64,000 nt of DNA from Marivita sp051251565 (GTDB lineage Bacteria; Pseudomonadota; Alphaproteobacteria; Rhodobacterales; Rhodobacteraceae). Position numbers and translations under genes: made by a program. The notes under the pieces are model-generated. The model saw only the letters and a program-made list of their open reading frames with translations. It had not been told where the DNA came from and did no database searches. Of this stretch, positions 34,451-43,930 are shown one piece after another (position 1 is the stretch's first letter; the number at the start of each line of letters is the position of its first letter). Location of the stretch: assembly GCF_051251565.1 (NCBI RefSeq), contig NZ_JBPOFB010000009.1:1-64000 (forward strand), in the 5' to 3' direction.

Positions 34451-35352
34451 GACGCATCCTCCACCATCCAGCGGCACAAGGCGCCAAAGCTCATGCCTGT
34501 ATGCGCCGCCTGTTCGGGTGTCAGGGATGTGGGCGTCATGCCCGGTTGGGTGTTGGTTTCCAACAAAATGAGCCCATCCAGACCTCTGGCCGTATCCCAG
34601 CGGAAATCAGTGCGGGTCACACCCCGGCAGCCCAGCGCGATGTGCGCGCGAACGGCATAGTCCATGCAGGCGGCTGTGATTTCGTCCGGCACATCCGCAG
34701 GCAACACGTGCCGCGATCCGCCGGGTTTGTATTTCGCATCGTAATCATACCATCCCTCGGTCAGGATATCGGTCACGCACAGCGCCCGATCCCCAACCAC
34801 GGTGGTCGTCAATTCACGGCCAGGCGCAAACGCTTCGACCATCACGGTCTCGGGCATGTCGTCGGACAATTGCGGCGGACCATTCGCGTCCTCGTTCACA
34901 AGGTAGACGCCAACAGACGAGCCCTCGTTATACGGCTTGACCACATAGGGCGGTGGCAAAACATGGCGGCTGCGCGCGTCATCGCGGGACGCCAGAACGC
35001 TTTGAACCACGGGCAAGCCGTGACGGCGATACACGTCCTTGGTGCGTTCCTTATCCATCGCCAATGCCGAGGCCAGAACGCCCGAATGGGTATAAGGGAT
35101 GCCGAGCCATTCCAGCACTCCCTGCACACAGCCATCTTCGCCCCAGCGACCATGCAAGGCATTGAAACACACATCCGGGGAAAGGGCAGACAACACAGAT
35201 GCAAGATCACGGCCAGCGTCGACCTCGTGAACCTCAAATCCTTCGTCCCGCAAAGCGGCCGCGCATTCACGCCCTGACGACAACGACACCTCGCGTTCCG
35301 CCGAGGGGCCACCCATCAATACTGCCACTTTCGGGTTTGCCCTGCTCGACAT
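34438..35352 (-). CDS. ddl: D-alanine--D-alanine ligase
   Basis: Ddl joins two D-alanines for the peptidoglycan stem peptide. The 304-residue product is an ATP-grasp enzyme: VAVLMGGPSAEREVSLSSG at the start, NALHGRWGEDGCVQG, the YVVKPYNEGSSVGVY phosphate-binding lid and the metal site LLETNTQPGMTPTSL at the end. Start is ATG at 35352. It lies between murB and ftsQ, the standard order. Two small hairpins occupy the 107 bases up to murB. Confidence 0.96.
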   Translation of the reverse strand: MSSRANPKVAVLMGGPSAEREVSLSSGRECAAALRDEGFEVHEVDAGRDLASVLSALSPDVCFNALHGRWGEDGCVQGVLEWLGIPYTHSGVLASALAMDKERTKDVYRRHGLPVVQSVLASRDDARSRHVLPPPYVVKPYNEGSSVGVYLVNEDANGPPQLSDDMPETVMVEAFAPGRELTTTVVGDRALCVTDILTEGWYDYDAKYKPGGSRHVLPADVPDEITAACMDYAVRAHIALGCRGVTRTDFRWDTARGLDGLILLETNTQPGMTPTSLTPEQAAHTGMSFGALCRWMVEDASCHR

Positions 35353-35459
35353 ACCCAAGATCGCCTCAAATCGTGGGGTATACCCCCACTTCTGCCGGGG
35401 CTTTGCCCCTTGATTATGTTGTGCAACCTGCCCGGTGCACCGCCTTCACCTGCAAGGGT

Positions 35460-36407
35460 TTATCCCTCGTCCAGTCGCGCATTGTGATCCGCCGGATCAC
35501 CCACGCGTTTGATTTCCCACTGTAACTCTATTCCAGAGTGTTGGAAAACCCTTTTTCTCACCTCTTCACCCAATCCTTCAAGCTCTGCGGCTGTGGCGCC
35601 GCCGGTGTTGACAAGAAAGTTCGGATGTTTGGGCGACATCTGCGCCCCGCCACGCGTTGCGCCGCGCAGCCCGGCGTCGTCGATCACCTTCCACGCCTTG
35701 AGGTCATGCACATCATCCGCCCCCCCGGTCGAGGAAAACCCCGCCGGATTGCGAAACGTGCTGCCTGCGGTCCGGTCTTTGGTGGGTTGGGTCGCATCCC
35801 GTTTGGCAAGCTGGTCTTGCATGCGCGCGTGCAGTGCTTCCGGGTCTGCGGACGCGCCGTCAAAGACCGCCTCCACGATCACCCAACCCTCGGGAAGATC
35901 GCTCGACCTGTAGGCCAAATGCAGCTCTGCCGCGGGGATCGTTACCAGATCACCCGCCCGCGTGACCGCGCGCACCTCGATCAGATGGTCTGCCACATAA
36001 GACCCGTAGCAGCCTGCATTCATACACACCGCGCCGCCAATCGCACCGGGAATGGTGCGCAAAAATGTCAGGTCCACCCCCGCATCCGCCGCCTTGCGCG
36101 CCACATGTGCATCCAGCGCCGCCGCACCAGCCGTCACGCGCGTACCCTCAATGGAAATCTGGTTAAAGCCGCGCCCCATTCGGATCACCACAGCGCGCAA
36201 TCCACCATCGCGCACGATCAGGTTTGACCCAACACCCATGGGAAACACCTTCACATCAGCTGAAAGCGCTGCCAGAAAGGCGCGCAGATCGTCCGGATCG
36301 GCAGGTTGGAACAGCCAATCCGCAGGCCCGCCGACGCGCAGCCAGGTCAGATCGGACAGGGGTTTGTCGCGGGTCAGCGTGCCGCGCACATCAGGCAAAT
36401 GGATCAT
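35460..36407 (-). CDS. murB: UDP-N-acetylenolpyruvoylglucosamine reductase
   Basis: MurB reduces UDP-GlcNAc-enolpyruvate to UDP-MurNAc with NADPH and FAD. The 315-residue product shows LTWLRVGGPADWLFQP, the FAD motif VGSNLIVRDGG, TIPGAIGGAVCMNAGCYG, the catalytic serine in KDRTAGSTFRNP and the late HPNFLVNTGGATAAEL. It belongs to the type without the extra tyrosine loop, as usual in alphaproteobacteria. ATG at 36407 preferred to an in-frame TTG upstream. Confidence 0.97.
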   Translation of the reverse strand: MIHLPDVRGTLTRDKPLSDLTWLRVGGPADWLFQPADPDDLRAFLAALSADVKVFPMGVGSNLIVRDGGLRAVVIRMGRGFNQISIEGTRVTAGAAALDAHVARKAADAGVDLTFLRTIPGAIGGAVCMNAGCYGSYVADHLIEVRAVTRAGDLVTIPAAELHLAYRSSDLPEGWVIVEAVFDGASADPEALHARMQDQLAKRDATQPTKDRTAGSTFRNPAGFSSTGGADDVHDLKAWKVIDDAGLRGATRGGAQMSPKHPNFLVNTGGATAAELEGLGEEVRKRVFQHSGIELQWEIKRVGDPADHNARLDEG

Positions 36408-36446
36408 GCCCCGCGTTTTGCCCAATGGCGCGCGGGGCGTAAAGCC

Positions 36447-36704
36447 TCAATCGGCGCGGCGCGTCACCTGCCGCACCATCCACGCAAAAAGATACCGCAG
36501 CGGCCACCGAAACACGCTTGCCGCCGCCACAGTAAAGACCAGCCCCCACCAGACGCCCTCTTGGACATAGACCCAGACAAGGATCGGTGCGCCCAGCATC
36601 ATCAACAGATAGGCCCGCCGCCAATGGTTGTCGTTCGACGGGATCGCCGCAAGAATGGCCGCAAGGATGATCCAGCAACAGGCCGCACTCAGGGAATAAC
36701 TCAT
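36447..36704 (-). CDS. DUF2484 small membrane protein
   Basis: An 85-residue protein with two to three membrane helices and the family hallmarks PSNDNHWRRAYLLM, GVWWGLVF and SVFRWPLRYL. DUF2484 genes sit between murC and murB in Rhodobacterales; function is unknown, but the position suggests a role with the cell-wall enzymes. Start at 36704 (GGAGAG upstream) rather than the longer frame to 36824. It lies 39 bases before murB and is probably co-transcribed. Confidence 0.88.
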   Translation of the reverse strand: MSYSLSAACCWIILAAILAAIPSNDNHWRRAYLLMMLGAPILVWVYVQEGVWWGLVFTVAAASVFRWPLRYLFAWMVRQVTRRAD

Positions 36705-36886
36705 CGTCAAGGCTCTCCACCACTTGGCCTGTCGGGCGCTTTCAGAAAGACCGCAGCAGGGCGCAACCCCAAACCAAAGCAGGATCAAGCCGCGCTCTGG
36801 TGCTGGACTTTCAAACGTAGACACCCGTTAACACTGTTTTCTGGGCGAAATAAGGACGCTGCAAAGACGATCCTGTGGAAACGCAC

Positions 36887-37936
36887 TCAGCGCGCAAGAA
36901 CCCAACGCGCCGCCTCGTCCGCTGCGGCCAGCGCTCCTTCAAGGAACCCACCCATCTCCGGGGCGAGTTCGGTTGAAGCCAGAAAGATCCGCGCGCCCAG
37001 CGGTGCCCGCAAGGATACAGGCCGACCGTAGGCCGGATGATGCGTCAGGGGGTCTTGGTCGCGCGGCACCGCAGTGTGCAGCTCTTCGGCCCAATCGGTA
37101 TAGAACACCGCCACCGGTTTGGCCGCCTCAGGTCCGAACAGATGCGTCAACTGCGCCACACAGGCCTGCGCCACGGTGTCACCCTGCCCCGCACGCTGTG
37201 CCACTGGCACACCAAGAAAGCCAAAAAGCGCGCCACGGTCCCCTGCACTGGCGTCATGGATTTCTACCATTGGGCCACGGCGGCTCATGACATCGCCTGA
37301 CAACCCGTCGTGACGCCAGAACGGTACGTCATAGACAGCGACACATTTGGCGTGTCCGGCCATCCATGTCGGGATGTCGCGCAATGCGGCATCGACCTCA
37401 GATGTCAGCACCGGCACAAAACCCAGCCCCGCTACAATCCGAGGCGGCATCGCCAGAACGATTTTGTCCGCCTCAAAACTGCCGCCATCCGCAAAGCCCA
37501 GCACCCCTGCATCCGACACCGACACAACCGTCCGCCCCGTCTCGGGGCTGCCCTTTGGCAAACCTGCTGCAAGACCTGAAACAATCGCGCCCATACCGCC
37601 CTTGACGCGCAAAGACCCCTGCATGGACGACATCCCACGATCGCGGATCACGCCGCCCTGTTCGGTCTCGTAAAGCAAGGCACCGGTCGCATATTGCTCG
37701 AACACCTCAAGCCCAAGCGCCTGCACCAAAGCAGCCATGCGTGGCTGGCCGGGCCAGAACCACGATGGCCCCAGATCAAACCCGTCCGTTCCCAGATGCT
37801 CGGTCCTGATGCGCCCCCCCAATCGGTCGCGCGCGTCAAACAGACGAAACGGCACACCCGCCGCATGCAGATGCTGCGCCACGGCCAGCCCGGTCAGACC
37901 GCCACCCACGATTGCAACTGGGGCGTGCGCAGCCAT
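36887..37936 (-). CDS. FAD-dependent amine oxidase-like protein
   Basis: A 349-residue flavoprotein: dinucleotide-binding VAIVGGGLTGLAVAQHLHAA at the N-terminus, the monoamine-oxidase/phytoene-desaturase signature RLGGRIRTEHL, DLGPSWFWPGQ, and the C-terminal FAD-contact ELAPEMGGFLEGALAAADEA. The substrate cannot be predicted; the family oxidises amines, polyamines or carotenoids. Its start overlaps the stop of the cupin gene (TGATG), so both are translated together. The pair is inserted between murC and DUF2484. Confidence 0.84.
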   Translation of the reverse strand: MAAHAPVAIVGGGLTGLAVAQHLHAAGVPFRLFDARDRLGGRIRTEHLGTDGFDLGPSWFWPGQPRMAALVQALGLEVFEQYATGALLYETEQGGVIRDRGMSSMQGSLRVKGGMGAIVSGLAAGLPKGSPETGRTVVSVSDAGVLGFADGGSFEADKIVLAMPPRIVAGLGFVPVLTSEVDAALRDIPTWMAGHAKCVAVYDVPFWRHDGLSGDVMSRRGPMVEIHDASAGDRGALFGFLGVPVAQRAGQGDTVAQACVAQLTHLFGPEAAKPVAVFYTDWAEELHTAVPRDQDPLTHHPAYGRPVSLRAPLGARIFLASTELAPEMGGFLEGALAAADEAARWVLAR

Positions 37937-38604
37937 CAAACGACAGGGGCTGTCGCAAAAGGCAAATGCCCGGTCTTCATCCAAAGCTTGGCACCCTCCG
38001 GCCCAGCCTTGGCCTGCAAAGCCAAGCCGTCTGGAAGGCGCAGCCACGACCCGGGATGCAAAATGTCGTCACCATCGCTCAGACTGCCCTCCAGCACGAG
38101 GATCTCCATCCCACCGGGTGATTGGTCACCAAGCCGCGCCCCGGCCTCTGCCACCAGATAAGACACCACCTCCCGCGCATCACGGTGCAACTCTGCCCGC
38201 GCCACGCCAGACTCAACCGAACCAAGCTCTGCCGCCATGTCTTTGCGAAACTGCGTTCGGTCCTGCGGGTCGAACTGCCAAAGCTTCACGAAAATCGTGC
38301 ACCCCGCCTCGGCCCCCGGCGTATGAGAACTCGTCGGTGGATTGCGCACATAGGTGCCTGCCGGGTAATCGCCATGCTCGTCCTGAAACACGCCGTCCAA
38401 GACAATGAACTCTTCGCCGCAGGTATGCGTATGGGCAGAAAAATGACTGCCCGGCGCATAACGCACAATCGAGGTCGCCCGCGCGACCTCGTTGCCGATC
38501 CGGTCCAGCATGCGCCGATCCACCCCGGCCATCGGCGACGCCACCCAAGGCGCTTGCGCCGAATGCACCACCACCCGCTTGGTAAAATCCGCGTTCAGTT
38601 CCAT
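37936..38604 (-). CDS. Double-cupin (ChrR C-terminal-like) protein
   Basis: A 222-residue protein with two cupin barrels. The first has the metal-binding pattern HFSAHTHTCGEEFIVLDGVF with later RNPPTSSHTPG; the second (EILVLEGSLSDG, LHPGSWLRLP) has lost most ligands. This resembles the cupin domains of ChrR anti-sigma factors, but the N-terminal sigma-binding zinc domain of ChrR is missing, so it is not expected to bind a sigma factor. It may sense or bind a small molecule with metal. Co-translated with the amine oxidase-like gene. Confidence 0.82.
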   Translation of the reverse strand: MELNADFTKRVVVHSAQAPWVASPMAGVDRRMLDRIGNEVARATSIVRYAPGSHFSAHTHTCGEEFIVLDGVFQDEHGDYPAGTYVRNPPTSSHTPGAEAGCTIFVKLWQFDPQDRTQFRKDMAAELGSVESGVARAELHRDAREVVSYLVAEAGARLGDQSPGGMEILVLEGSLSDGDDILHPGSWLRLPDGLALQAKAGPEGAKLWMKTGHLPFATAPVV

Positions 38605-38689
38605 AATTCACCCCTGCCAATCCCAATAGGCAGCAGACCTACCGCGCGCCCAAACCAAAGGAAAGCCGCGCCCAGAACAGCGCAGCCTC

Positions 38690-38755
38690 CTCGTCTTTTC
38701 TTGTTCAAAAAAATATCCGTGGGTAAGGCCGCAGGCTGAGGGGCAAAGCCCCTGT
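38690..38755 (-). repeat. Intergenic hairpin repeat related to the cobS-cobT element
   Basis: On the minus strand GGGGC-TTT-GCCCC is followed by CCCACGGATATTTTTTTGAA and a purine-rich AAGAAAAGACGAGG. This has the same layout as 18296-18350 (GGGGC-TCC-GCCCC, then GGGATATTTGAAAACCAGAG). It lies just before the cupin gene. The two copies suggest a dispersed family. Confidence 0.6.
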
Positions 38756-38768
38756 TTTGGGTCAACCG

Positions 38769-38795
38769 AAAACCAAGGATGCGTCGACGCATCCT
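38769..38795 (-). terminator. Terminator after murC
   Basis: AGGATGCGTCGACGCATCCT (38776-38795) is a perfect 20-base palindrome followed on the minus strand by TGGTTTTC. It begins ten bases after the murC stop. It could also act as a binding palindrome, but the location and T run favour termination. Confidence 0.72.
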
Positions 38796-38804
38796 CTGCC
38801 GCGC

Positions 38805-40202
38805 CTACTTGCCCAACCGCTCTGGCAGCCCATTGGCCCAGGTCGAAATGGTCCCCGCCCCAAGGCAAACCACGATATCGCCGGGGCGGGCCTGTTCGCG
38901 GACCAGCCGTTCCAGATCGTCCTCGTTCAGGATCGCGCGGGCATGGCGATGGCCGTGACGGATCAGGCCTGCGACCAGATCATCACGCGATGCGCCTTCG
39001 ATGGGGTCTTCGCCTGCCGCGAACACTTCGGCAATCGCCACCACATCAGCCTCGTTGAAACAGGCACAAAAGTCGTCAAACAGGCTCGACAGGCGGGTAT
39101 AGCGATGCGGCTGGTGCACGGCGATCACACGGCCCTCTGACGCCTGACGCGCCGCTTTCAGCACGGCGGCAATCTCAACCGGGTGGTGGCCATAATCGTC
39201 GATGATCGTGACGCCGTTCCATTCACCCACCTTGGTAAAGCGCCGGTTCACGCCACCAAATGCCGCCAGCGCCTCGCGGATTTCGGATTTCTTCATCCCC
39301 AGATGCCGCGCCACGGCCACGGCGGACAAGGCGTTGGACACGTTGTGATCACCGGGCATCGGCAGGGTGCAGCCCTCGATCACATCGTCTTCGGATTGCA
39401 ACGCCACATCGAAATGCGCAACGCCCTTTTCGTAACGCAGGTTCACTGCGCGCACATCGGCCTGCGCGTTGAAGCCGTAGGTCACAACCCGGCGGTCCGT
39501 GACCTTGCCGACAAGGCGTTGCACCTCTTCATGGTCGGTGCAGCAGACCGCAACGCCGTAAAACGGGATGTTCGACACGAAATCCTGAAACCCCTGACGC
39601 AAGCGATCAAAATCACCCCAATGCTCCATGTGCTCGGGGTCGATATTGGTGACGATCCCAATGGTCGCAGGCAGGCGGTTGAACGATCCGTCGCTCTCGT
39701 CGGCCTCGACGACCATCCATTCGCCCTGCCCCATCCGCGCATTGGAGCCGTAGGCGTGAATAACCCCGCCATTGATCACGGTGGGGTCAAAACCGCCTGC
39801 GACCATCAGCTCGGCCATCATCGTGGTGGTGGTGGTTTTGCCGTGCGTGCCCGCAATTGCGATGTTGGACTTGAGCCGCATCAGCTCCGCCAGCATATCT
39901 GCCCGGCGCACCACCGGCAGACCACGCTTGCGCGCTTCGTCAAGTTCGGGATTGCCCGGTTTGATCGCGGTCGAGACAACCACAACCTCCGCCCCGTCCA
40001 GGTTTTCGGCCCGCTGGCCTTCGAAAATACGGGCTCCCAGATCGGCAAGGCGGTTGGTGATCTTGCTGGCCTTCAGATCCGATCCCTGCACCGTGTAGCC
40101 AAGGTTGACCAGAACTTCGGCGATACCGGACATGCCAATGCCACCAATGCCGACGAAATGAATGGCCCCGATATCAACGGGCAGTTTGGTGGCGGCGTTC
40201 AT
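38805..40202 (-). CDS. murC: UDP-N-acetylmuramate--L-alanine ligase
   Basis: MurC adds L-alanine to UDP-MurNAc. The 465-residue product has the N-terminal nucleotide-sugar motif HFVGIGGIGMSGIAEVL (16-32), ATP-binding GTHGKTTT at 118-125, the central EADESDGSF and the C-terminal motif VIDDYGHHPVEI. It overlaps murG by four bases (ATGA). The terminator downstream separates it from the cupin/amine oxidase cassette. Confidence 0.97.
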   Translation of the reverse strand: MNAATKLPVDIGAIHFVGIGGIGMSGIAEVLVNLGYTVQGSDLKASKITNRLADLGARIFEGQRAENLDGAEVVVVSTAIKPGNPELDEARKRGLPVVRRADMLAELMRLKSNIAIAGTHGKTTTTTMMAELMVAGGFDPTVINGGVIHAYGSNARMGQGEWMVVEADESDGSFNRLPATIGIVTNIDPEHMEHWGDFDRLRQGFQDFVSNIPFYGVAVCCTDHEEVQRLVGKVTDRRVVTYGFNAQADVRAVNLRYEKGVAHFDVALQSEDDVIEGCTLPMPGDHNVSNALSAVAVARHLGMKKSEIREALAAFGGVNRRFTKVGEWNGVTIIDDYGHHPVEIAAVLKAARQASEGRVIAVHQPHRYTRLSSLFDDFCACFNEADVVAIAEVFAAGEDPIEGASRDDLVAGLIRHGHRHARAILNEDDLERLVREQARPGDIVVCLGAGTISTWANGLPERLGK

Positions 40203-41317
40203 GCGTCTTGTCCTTCCGGGGGCTGAGAGCTGTGACCGGCCAACACCTCGACCAGGTCGGCAAGGTCCTGCGCGGCTTCGGGTTTGGCCTGCGCAAGTGC
40301 GGCTTGTGACATTCGCAAAGCAGCGGCTGGGTTTTGCAAAACCAGTGTGAGCTGTTGGGCAAGGCTGTCCACGGTCAGCTTGCTTTCGGGAATGCAGATC
40401 GCCGCGCCCGCCTCGACAAGCCCGCGCGCGTTTGCGGTCTGGTGATCGCCAGTGGCGGCGGCGAAAGGCACAAGGATCGACGGGCGGCCAATGACGGAAA
40501 TGTCTGCCACGCTTGACGCGCCCGAGCGCGAGATCACAAGCTGCGCTTCGGTCATGCGGTTTGGCACATCATTGAAGAACGGCTGCACGTCCGCATTAAC
40601 CCCCTGTTCGGCATAGTAGCTGGCAACGCGGTCCCCATCTTCGTCACGGGCCTGATGGCTGACTCGCAGGTGTTGCAGCGTTTCCAGCGGCAGCGACGCA
40701 ATCGCGGGCGGTACCACGTCAGACAGGATGCGCGCGCCTTGCGACCCGCCGATCACCAAGATCGACATCGGGTAATCGCCGGGCGAAATATAAGCAGCCC
40801 CGGCACGGTCCTTGATGGCCAATCGCACCGGATTGCCGACATGTATACCGTTCACACCCTCGGGAAGCGTGGTGGGCCATGTGCCGCACGCCACATGATC
40901 CACACGTTTGGAGAAGATCGCATTCACGCGCCCCAGAACACCGTTCTGTTCGTGGATCATCCGCGGACGCCGCAACAGCCATGCCGCGCCAAGCGCCGGG
41001 ATCGACGGGTAGCCACCAAACCCGACCACCGCGTCCGGCCTGTCGCGCAACATCCGCCACGACATTGACAGCACGCCCCCCAACACCCGCACTGGCACCA
41101 GTGCCTTAGTCAAAAGACCGCCGCGCGCGAACGTGGCGCTGGCCACTTGTTCGATCTCGGTGGAATGGGGAAACCCGCCCGTGTAGCGCGCGCCGCGCGC
41201 ATCGGTGGACAGTTTGACCCGCCAGCCCCGACGCAGCATGACCTCGGCCAAGGCTTGTGCCGGGAACATATGTCCTCCGGTGCCGCCTGCTGCGATGATC
41301 AAGTAAGGTTTGCGCAT
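40199..41317 (-). CDS. murG: UDP-GlcNAc:undecaprenyl-PP-MurNAc-pentapeptide transferase
   Basis: MurG converts lipid I to lipid II on the inner face of the membrane. The 372-residue product has the N-terminal AAGGTGGHMFPAQALAE (acceptor-binding glycine loop), DAVVGFGGYPSIPAL, the second glycine-rich loop LVIGGSQGARILSD and the C-terminal donor site SRSGASSVADISVIG with VPFAAATGDHQTANA. Order ftsW-murG-murC is standard. Confidence 0.97.
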   Translation of the reverse strand: MRKPYLIIAAGGTGGHMFPAQALAEVMLRRGWRVKLSTDARGARYTGGFPHSTEIEQVASATFARGGLLTKALVPVRVLGGVLSMSWRMLRDRPDAVVGFGGYPSIPALGAAWLLRRPRMIHEQNGVLGRVNAIFSKRVDHVACGTWPTTLPEGVNGIHVGNPVRLAIKDRAGAAYISPGDYPMSILVIGGSQGARILSDVVPPAIASLPLETLQHLRVSHQARDEDGDRVASYYAEQGVNADVQPFFNDVPNRMTEAQLVISRSGASSVADISVIGRPSILVPFAAATGDHQTANARGLVEAGAAICIPESKLTVDSLAQQLTLVLQNPAAALRMSQAALAQAKPEAAQDLADLVEVLAGHSSQPPEGQDA

Positions 41318-41406
41318 GTTTGCCCCGCGTCACGTTTGCTGGACAGAGACCTGCCCACGCGCTGTTTGTCAACAAACGGGCGCGCGAATGACCCAAGATG
41401 ATGGCT

Positions 41407-42573
41407 CTATCGCAACCGTCCCCGCAAGATATCGCCGATTTCGCCCTGCGCGCGGGTCCGGGTGAAGGCCAAAAGCATCCCCACGGCAATGCCACCCGCA
41501 ATCAGCGACGATCCACCGTAGCTGACGAACGGCAAGGTCATGCCCTTGGCCGGCAGCAACCGCACCGCGACGCCCATGTTGATCATGGCCTGAACACCAA
41601 ACATGCATGCCAGCCCCGTACCAGCCAACCGGATAAACGGGTCCCGTTCGCGGATCAGGCGCAGCAGCGACCGCACCACGATGGTCGTATACAGCGCAAT
41701 GATGATCAGAACGAGCACAAGGCCGTATTCTTCGGCGGCAACCGCGATGATGAAATCGGTATGCGCGTCTGGCAAAGACCATTTCACCTGTCCTTCGCCC
41801 ACGCCAACGCCCAGAAACCCACCTTCGCGGATCGCATTGGTGGCATAGCCAAGCTGCGTCGTGGGATCGACCTCGGGGCTCAGAAAGCCGTCGATACGGC
41901 GCGCGAAATGTTCAGAGTTCTGGTAGGCGACCGTTCCCGCCAAGACGACCAAACCCGCCATCAGCATAAGCAAAAGCATCGGTGCCCCTGCCACGAAATA
42001 CATCACACCCCAACCGAACAGCACAAGACAGGCCTGTCCGAAATCCGGCTGCAACGCGAGCATCAGCACGATGCTAACCGTGAGCGCAAACGAGATGGTC
42101 TTGCCCGGAGGGCCGCCCAGATCCTGACTGGCTGCCAACAACCACGCCACCACAATCACGAATGTCGGCTTTAGAAATTCGGATGGCTGCAAGGACGCAA
42201 AACCCAACGAGTACCAGCGCACAGCGCCTTTGCCAAAGTCGGTCCCAAAAAACGGAAGCAGTGCCAGGGCGATAAAAGCCGCAATGAACCCAAGCACGGC
42301 CAATCTGCGCACAACAATCGGGCCAAGCATCGACACAAAGATCATGACGCCCAACGCCATGCCTCCGAACACCGCTTGCCGCTGCACGTAGTGAAATGCT
42401 GCGAATCCGTTGCGCTCGGCCAAGGGCGGCGATGCGGCCAGACCCAACAGTATGCCAATGCCAAACAGGATCAGGATGCAGGACAACGACCATCTGTCGA
42501 CTGTCTGCCACCACTTGGGCAACACAGGTTCACCCGCGCGCGTTGGGACCGCGCCATAGACCATCTCTGTCAT
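41407..42573 (-). CDS. ftsW: Septal peptidoglycan polymerase FtsW (SEDS family)
   Basis: FtsW polymerises lipid II at the septum with its partner PBP3. The 388-residue protein has ten or so membrane helices and the SEDS landmarks GAVRWYSLGFASLQPSEFLKP, the loop around NSEHFARRIDGFL, the catalytic Asp region SLPDAHTDFIIAVAAEEYG and the C-terminal KGMTLPFVSYGGSSLIAGG. In this genome it is separated from murD by a plus-strand three-gene cassette. Confidence 0.96.
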   Translation of the reverse strand: MTEMVYGAVPTRAGEPVLPKWWQTVDRWSLSCILILFGIGILLGLAASPPLAERNGFAAFHYVQRQAVFGGMALGVMIFVSMLGPIVVRRLAVLGFIAAFIALALLPFFGTDFGKGAVRWYSLGFASLQPSEFLKPTFVIVVAWLLAASQDLGGPPGKTISFALTVSIVLMLALQPDFGQACLVLFGWGVMYFVAGAPMLLLMLMAGLVVLAGTVAYQNSEHFARRIDGFLSPEVDPTTQLGYATNAIREGGFLGVGVGEGQVKWSLPDAHTDFIIAVAAEEYGLVLVLIIIALYTTIVVRSLLRLIRERDPFIRLAGTGLACMFGVQAMINMGVAVRLLPAKGMTLPFVSYGGSSLIAGGIAVGMLLAFTRTRAQGEIGDILRGRLR

Positions 42574-42716
42574 GGTTTCACCGCTACTACTGCCTCAATC
42601 GTCCGCGTTGTCGCGGATCTCTATGGGTATTCTAACCGATATGATTCGTCCGATCCAGAAGAATGAGTCGCCTGTCATGGCTTGCATGCAGCGCGCATCC
42701 GTGATGGGTGCGCAAA

Positions 42717-43898
42717 ATGCAGATAAACACCTTGATCCTCGGGGCCGGAGCGGCCGGACTGATGTGCGCGGCCAATGCCGGGCCCTCGACGCTTGTCATC
42801 GACCACGCGAAGGCACCGGGCGAAAAGATCCGCATTTCGGGCGGCGGGCGCTGCAACTTTACCAACATGCACACCGATCCGGGCCGGTTTCTGGGCGCAA
42901 ACCCGCATTTCCATAAATCCGCACTCAGCCGCTACACCCAATGGGATTTTCTTGACCTCGTGAACCGCCACAAGATCGCGTGGCACGAAAAGACCTTGGG
43001 GCAGCTATTTTGCGACGACAAGGCCACCCAGATCGTCGAGATGCTACGCACAGAGTTGACCCGCGCGGGCGCACAGCTTTGGCTTCAGACGGCGCTGGCC
43101 GACCTGACCCATGACGGCACCCGCTTCACCGCACATCTTGAGCGAGAGGGCAAACGCCACACGATCACCGCGCGCAACATCGTGCTGGCCACCGGGGGCA
43201 AGTCGATCCCCAAGATGGGCGCGACCGGCCTTGCCTATGACATCGCGCGCCAGTTTGGCCATGCCGTCACCGACACCCGCCCTGCCCTTGTGCCGCTGAC
43301 ATTCTCGGATCAGCGCTTTGCCCCCATATCCGGCGTCGCCACGCCGGTTGTTGCGCAGGCCAATGGCACCGCTTTTGAAGAGGCCCTGCTGTTCACCCAT
43401 CGCGGTCTCAGCGGGCCTGCGGTGCTGCAAATCTCAAGCTACTGGAGCGAGGGCGACACGATCAGCGTGAACCTGCTGCCTGCGCATGATCTGGCGGGCA
43501 CGCTTCGAACCGCACGCCAGACACATGGCAAACGCAACGTGACCACGGCCCTGGCCGAGGTGCTGCCGGAACGGCTTGTCGATCACCTGTCCACCGATCT
43601 GCCACTGGGCGGAAACGTGGGTGACCTTTCGGACAAACGCATCGACGAGATCACGGACCGCTTGCGCGATTGGACGCTGACCCCCACCGGCAGCGAAGGA
43701 TACCGCACTGCCGAGGTGACGCTGGGCGGGATTTCCACCGACCGGATCGACAGCAAGACCATGATGTCACGCGATGCGCCCGGCCTCTATATGATCGGTG
43801 AAGCGGTGGATGTGACCGGGTGGCTGGGTGGCTATAATTTCCAATGGGCGTGGAGTTCAGGTGTCGCGGCAGGTCAGGCCATTGTTCAGACGACTTGA
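42717..43898 (+). CDS. HI0933/BaiN-like flavoprotein
   Basis: A 393-residue NAD(P)/FAD-dependent oxidoreductase of the HI0933 family: FAD-binding LILGAGAAGLMCAANAG, then KIRISGGGRCNFTNMH, IVLATGGKSIPKMGATG and the end motif GEAVDVTGWLGGYNFQWAWSSG. Family members include 3-dehydro-bile-acid reductases, but most have no known substrate. ATG at 42717 chosen over an in-frame GTG nine bases earlier. First gene of a plus-strand cassette between ftsW and murD; the following gene starts 32 bases after its stop. Confidence 0.88.
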   Translation: MQINTLILGAGAAGLMCAANAGPSTLVIDHAKAPGEKIRISGGGRCNFTNMHTDPGRFLGANPHFHKSALSRYTQWDFLDLVNRHKIAWHEKTLGQLFCDDKATQIVEMLRTELTRAGAQLWLQTALADLTHDGTRFTAHLEREGKRHTITARNIVLATGGKSIPKMGATGLAYDIARQFGHAVTDTRPALVPLTFSDQRFAPISGVATPVVAQANGTAFEEALLFTHRGLSGPAVLQISSYWSEGDTISVNLLPAHDLAGTLRTARQTHGKRNVTTALAEVLPERLVDHLSTDLPLGGNVGDLSDKRIDEITDRLRDWTLTPTGSEGYRTAEVTLGGISTDRIDSKTMMSRDAPGLYMIGEAVDVTGWLGGYNFQWAWSSGVAAGQAIVQTT

Positions 43899-43930
43899 AT
43901 TTGTCATGAACCTGTTACACATCTTTTGGC

